Part shown: positions 18,123 to 26,720 of the stretch, piece by piece
How positions within the stretch are numbered: position 1 is the first letter of the stretch
Layout: every line of letters begins with the position of its first letter
Origin: Glaciimonas sp. PAMC28666
GTDB lineage: Bacteria > Pseudomonadota > Gammaproteobacteria > Burkholderiales > Burkholderiaceae_D
NCBI RefSeq assembly: GCF_016917355.1
Contig: NZ_CP070304.1
Coordinates: 1,488,001-1,552,000 of the forward strand
DNA: 64,000 bases
Direction of reading: 5' to 3'
Made by a program: the position numbers and the translations under genes
The notes under the pieces: generated by a model
Told to the model about the DNA's origin: nothing
The model's input: only the letters and a program-made list of their open reading frames with translations
Database searches by the model: none

Positions 18123-18200
18123 ATCTGAAATGGGGCTAATTTCGACTTTTAAGACGTTGGGAGGCGTGATGGACCAAGGGAAGGCGTCATTTTAAATAGC

Positions 18201-18227
18201 TGCGCATTTAAATGGTGCGGTGCTGCA
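18201..18227. promoter_or_regulatory. Possible NtrC half-sites upstream of the nitrate promoter
   Basis: TGCGC followed by two adjacent GGTGC words (18214-18218 and 18219-18223) lies about 80-120 bases upstream of the sigma-54 promoter, a usual enhancer distance. The spacing is two bases off the usual NtrC dyad, so this is only a candidate. Confidence 0.3.
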
Positions 18228-18356
18228 TTTTTTTGGGGAGGGAATTATATAGACAAGATTTTATGCATAGGAGGAATAAATAAGATTATTTACTCCTCCA
18301 TCATAAATAGTATTTTCGACTTCTGAATCATGCTTAAAGCATTAAATCCGCCGATG

Positions 18357-19292
18357 TTATGCTGCTCGCTGTCGGCGTGATTTTTGGTTATATACCGCTA
18401 TTTTTTCCGAGAATGCAGCCTCCACCGAATTACTGAAGAAATCGACTGCCTGCTGCAATGGCGTTGGCAAACGTGACTGAATCAGCCAGATATCGAGGAT
18501 GGACTTGAAGTCGCTGATCGTGATGATATCCAATTGATCGCGGTGCGCGCTGCGCTCCAGTTGCGGCATCGGCACAAAACCAAGCCCAAGCCCGGCCGCA
18601 ACCAGTCCTAGCTGCAGGTCAACACCAAAAGACTCAAGGCCAACCTTAAACGACAAACCCTGCCCGACCAGTGCTCTTTGCAGTACGGCGCGAAAACCGC
18701 AGCCATCCGGGCTCAAAATCCAACCGGTATCATGACAATCTTTCAATTTGTAGCTGCGCTTTGTCATGGTTCCCCTAGCTGCAACCACTACCAGTTCCAC
18801 CCGCCCCAACGTCTCACCAATCACATTATCCGGAAGCACTTTGGTGGACGGGAAAAGAGCAGCTGCGGCGTCCATCTCACCATTGGCGACCCTGGACACC
18901 AACTGCGTTCCCCAGCCGGTCGACACTTGTGTACTTAGATCGGGGAAGGCGCCCTTAAGTTGTTTGAGTGCATCAAGCAGAACGACATCGCCAATCGCCT
19001 GCGTGATACCAAGGCGAAAAGTACCAACCGGCGCTACTTCGCTTCCCACCATATCGCGCAGTTCTTCCACTTCCCGCAAAACGACGCGGCACTGCTCGTA
19101 CACCACTTTGCCCATGGGATTTGGACGCGGTGGTTTGGTCGTTCGGTCGAGCAACTCAATACCAAGTTCTTCTTCGAAGTTTTGAACGCGACGGGTAATC
19201 GCCGACTGCGTCAGTTGGAGCGCCTCTGCAGCTAAACTGATGGACTGACATCGCACAGTTGCCACAAAAGCGTCTATATCATCTATTTTCAT
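18357..19292 (-). CDS. LysR-family transcription regulator, CysB/Cbl type
   Basis: 311 residues. An N-terminal winged helix-turn-helix (SLAAEALQLTQSAITRRVQ, residues about 19-37) is followed by a LysR substrate-binding domain. The body resembles the CysB/Cbl branch, which controls sulfur acquisition in response to sulfate-derived signals. It diverges from the flavin monooxygenase gene at 19635, so it most likely controls that sulfur gene set, not the nitrate operon on its other side. The exact effector is unknown. Confidence 0.85.
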   Translation of the reverse strand: MKIDDIDAFVATVRCQSISLAAEALQLTQSAITRRVQNFEEELGIELLDRTTKPPRPNPMGKVVYEQCRVVLREVEELRDMVGSEVAPVGTFRLGITQAIGDVVLLDALKQLKGAFPDLSTQVSTGWGTQLVSRVANGEMDAAAALFPSTKVLPDNVIGETLGRVELVVVAARGTMTKRSYKLKDCHDTGWILSPDGCGFRAVLQRALVGQGLSFKVGLESFGVDLQLGLVAAGLGLGFVPMPQLERSAHRDQLDIITISDFKSILDIWLIQSRLPTPLQQAVDFFSNSVEAAFSEKIAVYNQKSRRQRAA

Positions 19293-19634
19293 AATAAGTT
19301 GGCATAAGCCTCATCAAAATTTATTCCTAATTTTAATAGAAAATCTTCCGCATAGTTAGCAAGATCTGCCTTTTTAGCATCAAAAAATTCGCCTGAACAT
19401 TGTCTTTTTTTCTATTTTTTGCCGAATTTCACACAATACATTTAAATACTGCATGCTCTGACCTCCCTTTTACCGAAGCGTTCTTGCGCAAATCCATTTT
19501 GTGCAAAATTCAGTCATGCAGCGAACGCATACCGACATGCGGAATGCTTCGTTGGAATTCTGCACCCGAAGCCTTAGGCTCATTTTTTACCTTCACGTTA
19601 ACAATTTAGAATCATTTAACGATTGAGAATAGCT
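19293..19634. other. Divergent promoter region between the LysR regulator and the sulfur genes
   Basis: 342 bases, AT-rich with T-runs near 19400-19430. It must hold both promoters and the LysR operator, but I cannot pick a convincing T-N11-A site or promoter hexamer pair by eye. Confidence 0.45.
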
Positions 19635-20726
19635 ATGAGCATCGAATTCATCGGCATGATCGGCCCAAAAAAAGTATCAGAAATTCATCCTGCGCACGGT
19701 CCGGCGCTAAATCCGGATTACATTACAAAATTTGCACAAGCCCACGAGCAATCAGGCTTTGATCGAATTTTGATCGCGCAGCATTCAACCGACGCCGATC
19801 CGTTTTTGGTTACCTGCCACGCGGCGGCAGCGACCAAAAAAATTGGCTTCATGCTGGCCCATCGCCCCGGGTTTATCGCGCCAACGATGGCAGCGCGCAA
19901 ATTGGCTACTCTCGATCAATTGAGTGGCGGGCGTTTGGCGGTGCATATTATTTCCGGTGGCGACGATGAAGAACAACAGCGGGATGGTGATTTTTTGTCA
20001 CACGATGAACGCTATGCGCGCACGGATGAATACCTCGCAGTTTTGCGCAAAGTTTGGACCAGCGATATACCGTTTGACCACGAAGGCAAATATTACCGAT
20101 TCAAAAATAGTTATTCGGAAGTTAAGACCGTGCAGCAGCCGTATATCCCCATTTACTTCGGCGGTGCTTCGCCACCCGCCATTCAGGTTGCCGCCAAACA
20201 TGCGGATGTCTACGCACTATGGGGAGAAACCCACGATCAGGTCAGAGATATCATTCGCAAGGTAAGCGCAGAAGCCGAAAAATATGGGCGCAAGCCACGC
20301 TTTTCTGTGTCCTTCCGTCCGATCCTCGCCGACACGGAAGAGGCGGCGTGGGCGCGCGCCGAAAACATTCTGGCGGAAACCAGACGCGTTCGACAAGCGA
20401 GTGGCTTACGCAGCGCGCCGGGTGATCCGAAACAAAGCGAAGGCGCGCGGCGTCTGTTAGCGGCAGCGGAACGTGGAGACCGCCACGATAAATGCCTATG
20501 GACAGCGATCGCCAAAGAAATTGGTGGTCGTTCGAATTCGACCGCGCTGGTAGGAACACCGGCACAGGTTGCCGATGCTTTACTGGATTACGTTGAGTTG
20601 GGCGTGTCGACATTCTTGATTCGCGGTTTTGATCCGTTGGAAGATGCCGTCGATTATGGTCGTACCTTGATTCCGCTCACGCGCCAGCTGGTTGCGGAAC
20701 GCATAGCCCAACGAAAGCAGAAATAA
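19635..20726 (+). CDS. FMN-dependent (LLM class) monooxygenase, sulfonate/sulfone type
   Basis: 363 residues in the bacterial-luciferase-like TIM-barrel family, related to SsuD, MsuD and SfnG, which use reduced FMN and O2 to release sulfite or oxidise C1-C2 sulfur compounds. Visible family segments: LAVHIISGGDDEEQQRDGD, IPIYFGGASPPAIQVAAKHADVY and the C-terminal VGTPAQVADALLDYVELGV. I chose the ATG at 19635; the frame opens at a TTG 12 bases earlier. The gene's TAA is followed at once by the ATG of the binding-protein gene. The substrate is not clear; the start of the protein differs from classic SsuD. No flavin reductase gene is adjacent. Confidence 0.85.
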   Translation: MSIEFIGMIGPKKVSEIHPAHGPALNPDYITKFAQAHEQSGFDRILIAQHSTDADPFLVTCHAAAATKKIGFMLAHRPGFIAPTMAARKLATLDQLSGGRLAVHIISGGDDEEQQRDGDFLSHDERYARTDEYLAVLRKVWTSDIPFDHEGKYYRFKNSYSEVKTVQQPYIPIYFGGASPPAIQVAAKHADVYALWGETHDQVRDIIRKVSAEAEKYGRKPRFSVSFRPILADTEEAAWARAENILAETRRVRQASGLRSAPGDPKQSEGARRLLAAAERGDRHDKCLWTAIAKEIGGRSNSTALVGTPAQVADALLDYVELGVSTFLIRGFDPLEDAVDYGRTLIPLTRQLVAERIAQRKQK

Positions 20727-21704
20727 ATGTCCATTCAACTCTCCCGTCCATCTGTTTTGCGTTTGCAACGGCTTCTCGTAGCCAGCTTAATCAGCCTCAC
20801 CCTCAGCATCTCCTCCATTGCGGCGGCGGATGCACCAGCCCGGATCGTGCTTAAAGTAGCCGATCAAAAAGGCGGGATGAGAGCGCAACTTGAAGCTGCC
20901 GGTGAACTGAAAAATCTGCCCTATGATATCAAGTGGTCCGAATTTGTCGCTGCGGCGCCATTACTTGAGGCGTTAAATGCCGGAGCCGTCGACGTCGGCT
21001 ATGCTGGTGACGCACCGTTGGTTTTTTCACTGGCGGCAGGCGCGCCGCTGAAAGCGATCGGAGTCAACAAAACTGATCCTTTCGGCACGGCACTTATTGC
21101 CAATTCAGATTCCCCACTGTCGGGTGCGGCCAGTTTAAAGGGCAAGCGCATCGCCACCGGCAAGGGCTCCATCGGGCACTACCTGACGCTAGCTGCGCTT
21201 GCGTCTGTTGGTCTTAAAGCCAGTGACGTTTCGTTTCGCTTTCTCTCGCCGGTAGATGCCAAGACGGCTTTGGCCGGCAACTCGGTCGATGTCTGGGCAA
21301 CATGGGAACCTTACACGGCATTGGCAGAACTGACCGGGCACGCTAAAATTATCGTGAATGGCCGCGGCCTTTCCGCAGGCCTCAGCTATCTGATCGCGCA
21401 CGAAGATGCGATCAAAACCAAACGCGCCGCACTCCAGGATTTTCTACAACGGTTGGCGCTGGCGCAGCGCTGGTCCAACGAACACATTGATGCGTATTCG
21501 ACCGCTTTGGCCGATCTTATCGGGGTTCCGAAGGAAGTTGCGAAGTTATCTTGGGAGCGACGTCAGGGGAAATGGATTCCAATTGATGATAACGTGATAA
21601 AAACCCAGCAACATACCGCCGACGTCTACGCCGAAGCGGGTATCATCCAGCATAAACTGATCGTTTCTAACGGTTTTGATCATAGTTTCCCGCTACAGAA
21701 ATAG
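20727..21704 (+). CDS. SsuA/TauA-like periplasmic sulfonate-binding protein
   Basis: 325 residues with a signal peptide (hydrophobic run to SSIAAADA near residue 35) and the NMT1/SsuA-type binding fold: NAGAVDVGYAGDAPLVFSL, LKGKRIATGKGSIGHYL and VDVWATWEPYTA are typical of aliphatic-sulfonate binders. It should deliver an organosulfur compound to an ABC importer. No permease or ATPase gene lies beside it, so it probably feeds an Ssu/Tau transporter encoded elsewhere. It follows the monooxygenase gene with zero spacing and is co-transcribed. Confidence 0.88.
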   Translation: MSIQLSRPSVLRLQRLLVASLISLTLSISSIAAADAPARIVLKVADQKGGMRAQLEAAGELKNLPYDIKWSEFVAAAPLLEALNAGAVDVGYAGDAPLVFSLAAGAPLKAIGVNKTDPFGTALIANSDSPLSGAASLKGKRIATGKGSIGHYLTLAALASVGLKASDVSFRFLSPVDAKTALAGNSVDVWATWEPYTALAELTGHAKIIVNGRGLSAGLSYLIAHEDAIKTKRAALQDFLQRLALAQRWSNEHIDAYSTALADLIGVPKEVAKLSWERRQGKWIPIDDNVIKTQQHTADVYAEAGIIQHKLIVSNGFDHSFPLQK

Positions 21705-21715
21705 GGCGTGTCAGC

Positions 21716-22345
21716 ATGTCACAATTACTTAATGGCGCTAGTCCGGCAAATTTGGCGCGCCTGAGAAACTTTATCCGCGAATTAGCCGAGTTGCTTGATC
21801 GCACCCCCCCGGAAGCGGAGATTTTGCGCGCCGGGAGCGCGCTGCTAAAACAGCTTGTGTCTGTTGACGACTGGCTCCCGTCTGCCTTTGCCCATCCGAA
21901 CGCTGACCGATACCAACAATTCTTGCTCCATGCCGATTCGCGTGAGCGGTTTTCCATCGTCAGCTTTGTCTGGGGGCCGGGACAAGCCACGCCCATTCAC
22001 GATCACACCATATGGGGCTTGATCGGCATGTTGCGCGGTGCCGAATATTCACAACCTTATCAAGCCGGTCCAGATGGTCGCTTTTCCGCTGTTGGCGCGG
22101 CGACACACTTGCGGCCGGGGGACGTTGAGGCAGTCTCCCCCACTATTGGCGACGTCCATAAAGTCCATAACGCCTACATCGACAAGGCGTCCATCAGCAT
22201 CCACGTTTATGGTGCGAATATCGGCGCAGTCAAACGCTCGGTCTACGCTGAAGACGGCAGTACCAAACCGTTTATTTCCGGCTATTCCAATACGATGCTG
22301 CCCAATATATGGGATCGCTCCGCGGAGCCCAACAAAACCCACTAG
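21716..22345 (+). CDS. Cupin thiol dioxygenase (cysteine / 3-mercaptopropionate dioxygenase type)
   Basis: 209 residues, cytoplasmic. The iron-binding HDH motif is at H95-D96-H97 (TPIHDHTIWGLIGMLRG), with a third His in the GDVHKVHNAY segment (H148 or H151), the CDO-family pattern. It would oxidise a thiol such as cysteine or 3-mercaptopropionate to the sulfinate. Bacterial members of this short form often prefer 3-mercaptopropionate, which cannot be judged by eye here. It lies 11 bases after the binding-protein gene and 37 bases before the rhodanese gene. Confidence 0.85.
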   Translation: MSQLLNGASPANLARLRNFIRELAELLDRTPPEAEILRAGSALLKQLVSVDDWLPSAFAHPNADRYQQFLLHADSRERFSIVSFVWGPGQATPIHDHTIWGLIGMLRGAEYSQPYQAGPDGRFSAVGAATHLRPGDVEAVSPTIGDVHKVHNAYIDKASISIHVYGANIGAVKRSVYAEDGSTKPFISGYSNTMLPNIWDRSAEPNKTH

Positions 22346-22382
22346 ACTTCTTTTGGAACCTCATAAAGATTACGGACCATTC

Positions 22383-24116
22383 ATGACCCGCACGCCGACC
22401 AGCTTTCCCGAGGACACTATTATCGACGCCCATGCTGTTGATACTGGTTTATCAGATTCAGGCTTTAGTACACACTCGTTTCAACAGATCCGGTATCAAC
22501 AGATCCGTGCTGCGCTCTTGCAGCGTCAAGAACTGGCATTGCTGGACGTCCGTGAGGAAGCGCCATTCGCAGAAGCCCATCCGTTATTTGCCGCCAATTT
22601 GCCCCTTTCGCGAATTGAGCTGGACAGCGCTGCACGTATCCCGCGCCGAAATACGTTGATCGTGGTGTACGACGATGGTGAGGGTCTCGCCATCGATGCC
22701 GCGCGTCGTTTGCGGCGACTTGGCTATTCTGACGTCACGTTACTTGAAGGCGGTCTTGCGGGGTGGCGTGAAGCGGGGGGCGAAATTTTTCGCGACGTCA
22801 ATGCCCCGAGTAAAGCTTTTGGCGAGCTGGTTGACGCGCAAAGACATACGCCGTCATTGTCGGCACCGGAAGTAAAGGCACTGCTGGACGCCGATGCTGA
22901 TGTGGTGGTGCTGGATGCGCGTCGTTTTGAAGAATACAACATGATGAGTATCCCCAACGGGATCAGTGTGCCGGGAGCCGAGTTGGTTTTGCGCGTACGC
23001 CAGCTTGCACCACGACCCGAAACCCGGGTTATCGTCAATTGTGCCGGCCGCACCCGCAGCATCATCGGTACGCAATCCCTGGTGAATGCAGGTATTCCTA
23101 ACCCGGTTTCCGCACTGCGCAATGGCACCATCGGCTGGACTTTAGCGGGTCAAACGCTGGATACTGGAAAAACCCGGCAATTTGCCGATTTCGGCACGAC
23201 ATCCGCCGATGATCGCGCGCAAGCGCAGCGTGCAGCCCGCCAGGTCGCCGATCAGGCCCGCGTGTTGCGCGCAGATAGCGACGCCTTAACCCAGTGGAAA
23301 AACGACCCCACCCGCACCACGTATCGCTTTGATGTCCGCACACCGGAAGAGTATGCCAGCGGTCATCACCCCGATTTTCGCTCGGCACCCGGCGGACAGC
23401 TGGTGCAAGAAACCGATCACGCGGCACCCGTGCGGGGCGCGCGGATCGTCCTGACCGACGACGATGGCGTGCGCGCCAATATGACGGCATCCTGGCTGGC
23501 GCAGATGGGTTGGGAGGTATTTGTCCTCGATGATGTCGGACCGCAGAATTTAACCCAATGCGGCAGCAACGCCGATAACGACAAAGCCTCGCTACCACCT
23601 GCACTGCCGGTCAATAGTGTCGCCCCGCGCACGCTTGCGGCTTGGTTGGAACAAGATCTGCCACGTGACGCCTCCCAAGCCAAAACGGTGATTTTTGATT
23701 TCACCAGCAGCGCGAATTTTGTAAAACAGCATATTCCCGGTGCCTGGTTTGTACTCCGTTCGCAGCTCGCCGCCGCGCTGGATAAGACGCCCCTGGCAAG
23801 TCGTTATGTACTCACCTGTAATACCAGTCTGCTGGCGCGCTACATCGTCAGCGATCTGCAGGCGCTGACAAAGACACCAGTATTCCTATTAGAGGGCGGT
23901 ACGTCGGCGTGGGTTGCGGCGGGCCTTCCTCAGGTGGCGGGAGAAGCAACAGACGCAGGTGCAACCGCGCTGGCCTCTCCGCGCATTGATCGGTACCGCC
24001 GTCCTTACGAAGGCACCGACAATCCAGCCGCTGCCATGCAAGCCTATCTTGACTGGGAATATGGCCTGGTGGATCAACTGACCCTTGATGGGACACATGG
24101 TTTCTTTGTCATCTAG
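22383..24116 (+). CDS. Four-domain rhodanese (sulfurtransferase) protein
   Basis: 577 residues, no signal peptide. Four rhodanese repeats are visible. Domain 1 (about 30-135) has Asp at the catalytic position (VVYDDGEG). Domain 2 (about 150-265) has a complete active loop with Cys220 (NCAGRTRS). Domain 3 (about 295-385) again has Asp (LTDDDGVR). Domain 4 (about 410-515) has Cys479 (TCNTSLLAR). So inactive and active domains alternate, as in a duplicated two-domain thiosulfate sulfurtransferase. I chose the ATG at 22383; the frame is open further upstream but overlaps the dioxygenase gene. It probably handles sulfane sulfur or thiosulfate released by the neighbouring enzymes. Confidence 0.88.
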   Translation: MTRTPTSFPEDTIIDAHAVDTGLSDSGFSTHSFQQIRYQQIRAALLQRQELALLDVREEAPFAEAHPLFAANLPLSRIELDSAARIPRRNTLIVVYDDGEGLAIDAARRLRRLGYSDVTLLEGGLAGWREAGGEIFRDVNAPSKAFGELVDAQRHTPSLSAPEVKALLDADADVVVLDARRFEEYNMMSIPNGISVPGAELVLRVRQLAPRPETRVIVNCAGRTRSIIGTQSLVNAGIPNPVSALRNGTIGWTLAGQTLDTGKTRQFADFGTTSADDRAQAQRAARQVADQARVLRADSDALTQWKNDPTRTTYRFDVRTPEEYASGHHPDFRSAPGGQLVQETDHAAPVRGARIVLTDDDGVRANMTASWLAQMGWEVFVLDDVGPQNLTQCGSNADNDKASLPPALPVNSVAPRTLAAWLEQDLPRDASQAKTVIFDFTSSANFVKQHIPGAWFVLRSQLAAALDKTPLASRYVLTCNTSLLARYIVSDLQALTKTPVFLLEGGTSAWVAAGLPQVAGEATDAGATALASPRIDRYRRPYEGTDNPAAAMQAYLDWEYGLVDQLTLDGTHGFFVI

Positions 24117-24320
24117 CAATGGAGGACAAATCGTCCCGCATTTTCCTCCGGCATTCCATTTTCATGCTCAAACGTATCAACCCCGGCGATGGAATACTGC
24201 GCTTCGGAAGTCCGTTACGATTTGGCGCGGTTGTCGATTAAAATGTATCTCCAATAGAAAAATGTCACCTCACGAGAATTGAGGTTCCGGGGACATTTTT
24301 GCTGCTTTCGATACGATGAA

Positions 24321-25388
24321 ATGACAATACTCTCCACGCCAAACCCCGCAGCTGTCGAATCCTCCTTTCCCCCTATTTCCGAGGCGGTGATCGGGGTTGC
24401 AACCAGCCATCTACGTGACATATTGTCGATTGCCATCGAGCATGCGCCTGAGCGCGCGGCGGTCGTGGTGTTTGACACCCGCTGTCCGCTTGCCGCCGCA
24501 TTAACACAAGCGTACCGGCGTTGCCTTCCCACTGCCACATTCATCGACTTCGATGCGGTCGATGCGGAAGTTGTGCTGGCCGCCTTCGTGCCGTTGGCGC
24601 CAGGCGATTTAGTGATACTGATTCAATCAACGAATTTTCGCCTGGAAGCGTTCCGACTCCGGGTCGAGCTTTTCAAGCGCGCATTAAAAGTGATCGAACA
24701 TCCTCACCTATCCCGAATGGTCGGCCTGGAAGCCGGTTATTACATTGATTCCCTGGCTTACAATCCCGATTACTATCGCGTTGTTGGATATGCGCTAAAA
24801 GCGCGGATTGATAGCGCCAGACGTGGGGTAGTGGATAGCGGTGGCGAACAGTTGGTTTTTGATTCGCCCTTCGAACCGGCCAAGCTCAACATCGGCGACT
24901 ATAGCGATATGAAAAATGTCGGTGGACAGTTTCCGATAGGCGAGGTTTTCACCGAGGCGCAGGATTTGGAAGCCGTCAACGGGAGGGTGCGTATTTTTGT
25001 ATTCGGCGATACGCAATTCCACGTCAATAAACCGGCGCAACCCATCACTTTGGTAATCGCAAAAGGCCGTGTCAGCGAGGTCATCAATTCGACGCCTGAT
25101 TTCGATCAGGTGCTCGCGAATATCCGAGCCGCGGAAGGCGAAGTCTGGCTGCGTGAACTCGGTTTCGGTATGAACCGCGCTTTTTCGCAAGACCGTTTTG
25201 TGAGCGATATTGGCAGTTACGAAAGGATGTGCGGTATCCACCTTTCGCTTGGTGCCAAACATGGGGTCTACAATAAAGCAGCGATTAAGCGTGCTGACGC
25301 CAGATTTCACATTGACGTCTTTGCGGTGACAAACGCTGTCACGCTTGATGAATGCGTCGTTTATAGAGACGGTGCGTGGCAAGTTTAA
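24321..25388 (+). CDS. M29-aminopeptidase / NicX-like metalloenzyme
   Basis: 355 residues from the ATG at 24321 (a TTG at 24279 is also open). Near the C-terminus is a metal-ligand pattern like that of the M29 aminopeptidase and NicX (2,5-dihydroxypyridine dioxygenase) group: Glu in RELGFGMNRA, Glu in GSYERMCG, His in GIHLSLGA, and His-x-Asp in FHIDVF. The N-terminal half is less conserved. It may be a metal-dependent hydrolase or ring-cleaving dioxygenase; substrate unknown. It stands 204 bases after the rhodanese gene and may have its own promoter. Confidence 0.6.
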   Translation: MTILSTPNPAAVESSFPPISEAVIGVATSHLRDILSIAIEHAPERAAVVVFDTRCPLAAALTQAYRRCLPTATFIDFDAVDAEVVLAAFVPLAPGDLVILIQSTNFRLEAFRLRVELFKRALKVIEHPHLSRMVGLEAGYYIDSLAYNPDYYRVVGYALKARIDSARRGVVDSGGEQLVFDSPFEPAKLNIGDYSDMKNVGGQFPIGEVFTEAQDLEAVNGRVRIFVFGDTQFHVNKPAQPITLVIAKGRVSEVINSTPDFDQVLANIRAAEGEVWLRELGFGMNRAFSQDRFVSDIGSYERMCGIHLSLGAKHGVYNKAAIKRADARFHIDVFAVTNAVTLDECVVYRDGAWQV

Positions 25389-25524
25389 GTATTCGGCCGT
25401 TATTACCTGAATTGCCCGGCAAAAAAAAGTCTCAAACTGGCATAAATTAGGTAATATTTGTGGCAATTGCGCTCTTCTTCTGCCTCTGGCATTTCGAGCG
25501 AATTTTGATACACATTGGAGAAAC

Positions 25525-26304
25525 ATGACTACTACCAGTCCAGTATCGGGAACAAGCCTTGATGGAAGCCCTTCGGCGACATTGACGGCATCGCTGGCAG
25601 CCTTAGATGATTTTCGGGTGTTGCATCCCAAGGAAGTCGTCCACATATTGCGCCAGCTCGCGCAGCAAAAAGACCCTTTGAGTATTTCCTTCGGGAGGTC
25701 AGGGTCGCGCATAAAGACGCGTATCCTGGCGGTCGATGAAATTACCGGTTCCTTCTTCTACGATTACGGTAGCAATGACGCTGAAAATGAACAACATCAG
25801 GAATCGGGAGAAAATCTGTTTTCCGGAATGCAGTCTGGTGCGCATATCCAGTTTGTCTGCGGTCGCCCAGAACCGCACAATTATGACGGTTTACCGGCAT
25901 TCAAATCGCAGTTACCGGAAAGCCTGTACCGCATACAGCGGCGCGAACACTTCCGAATAGAAACGCCGACGGATAATCCCTATATTTGCACAGCAACCCT
26001 ACCGGATAAACGCCGCATGTCGTTTTACGTAGTGGATTTGTCGTTGTCGGGCGTACGGCTGCGTTCCACCGACGCCAGTATTGGCGAGCTCGTTATCGGG
26101 ATGACGCTGACCGATGCAACCTTCGATTATCAGGATCTGGGAGAAATGGCCTCGGATTTGAAAATCACCTTTATTCATAACAGCCAGACGTTCAGCGATC
26201 CGATTTTTCACTTCGGGTGCCAGTTTTTGAGTTTCCCCAAAACGCAAGAAGCGCAGTTGCAGCAGGTGATTACCCTTTTAGAACTGCGCCGAAACAGAAC
26301 TTGA
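25525..26304 (+). CDS. ycgR: YcgR-type flagellar brake protein with PilZ domain
   Basis: 259 residues. N-terminal YcgR domain (about 30-130) and C-terminal PilZ domain with the c-di-GMP motifs RREHFR (RxxxR, about residue 140) and DLSLSGVRL (D/NxSxxG). On binding c-di-GMP, YcgR proteins slow flagellar rotation. It is a single gene with an ATG at 25525 after a GGAGAAAC ribosome site. Its TGA stop (26302-26304) lies inside the first copy of a 14-bp tandem repeat, so changes in repeat number would leave the protein intact but alter the 3' RNA. Confidence 0.88.
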   Translation: MTTTSPVSGTSLDGSPSATLTASLAALDDFRVLHPKEVVHILRQLAQQKDPLSISFGRSGSRIKTRILAVDEITGSFFYDYGSNDAENEQHQESGENLFSGMQSGAHIQFVCGRPEPHNYDGLPAFKSQLPESLYRIQRREHFRIETPTDNPYICTATLPDKRRMSFYVVDLSLSGVRLRSTDASIGELVIGMTLTDATFDYQDLGEMASDLKITFIHNSQTFSDPIFHFGCQFLSFPKTQEAQLQQVITLLELRRNRT

Positions 26305-26392
26305 GAAGCAGAACTTGAGAAACAGAACTTGAGAAGCAGAACTTGAGAAACAGAACTTGAGAAGCAGAACTTGGGAAGCAGAACTTGAAACT
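26295..26392 (+). repeat. 14-bp tandem repeat, seven copies, at the 3' end of ycgR
   Basis: Unit CAGAACTTGAGAAG. Copies start at 26295, 26309, 26323, 26337, 26351, 26365 and 26379. The last base alternates G, A, G, A, G over the first five copies, so the array can also be seen as 28-bp dimers. The sixth copy has GGG for GAG and the seventh is degenerate. Confidence 0.95.
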
Positions 26393-26581
26393 GTCAGCTT
26401 TAGCCAAAGCACAAGCTCTGCAGGCAAACCGCAGGGCCGTATGGTTGTAACAGCGGCTGAATTAATGGCTAAAGATAAACGATTAAACCAGAACGAAGAC
26501 CGCTGGCATATATAGGCTGTTTTGCTGCATGCGGGGTTAGCGCCAGGCTTAATCGCTAGCTGCAACCACCTGGAATGTTAT

Positions 26582-26598
26582 TTGAAATACAATTTCAA
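26582..26598. promoter_or_regulatory. Inverted repeat upstream of minC (TTGAAAT-3-ATTTCAA)
   Basis: Perfect 7-bp dyad with a 3-base centre, in an AT-rich stretch about 240 bases before minC. Candidate operator; no known protein assigned. Confidence 0.35.
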
Positions 26599-26720
26599 TA
26601 TTCTTTGGAGAAAGTATTCGTTTAACCCTGGTATCTTGATATCTACCATAGCGATGGTTGTTGTAGAGTACGAGCTAACGTTTTTCCCGTTATCCAGCCG
26701 AGATTTGGTAAGATCATTCA

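Larger units (their letters stand above)
17957..18356. other. Regulatory gap between the transporter and the LysR gene
   Basis: 400 bases without a gene. They hold the nitrate operon control elements listed separately (17971-18227). The remaining part next to the LysR stop (18228-18356) is AT-rich and shows nothing I can name. Confidence 0.7.

Noticed and set aside
22038-22382. Upstream extension of the rhodanese frame by 115 codons
   Set aside because: It overlaps the thiol dioxygenase gene almost entirely; the family-like sequence begins after the ATG at 22383.
24795-25712. 305-codon minus-strand frame over the M29/NicX-like gene
   Set aside because: Fully antisense to a better gene with conserved motifs; its translation has no family-like segments.
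26295-26392. CRISPR array at the ycgR repeat
   Set aside because: Units are 14 bp and contiguous with no spacers; no cas genes in the window.
26278-26565. Minus-strand frame with repeated FCFSSS-type segments
   Set aside because: It is the translation of the 14-bp tandem repeat, not a protein family.
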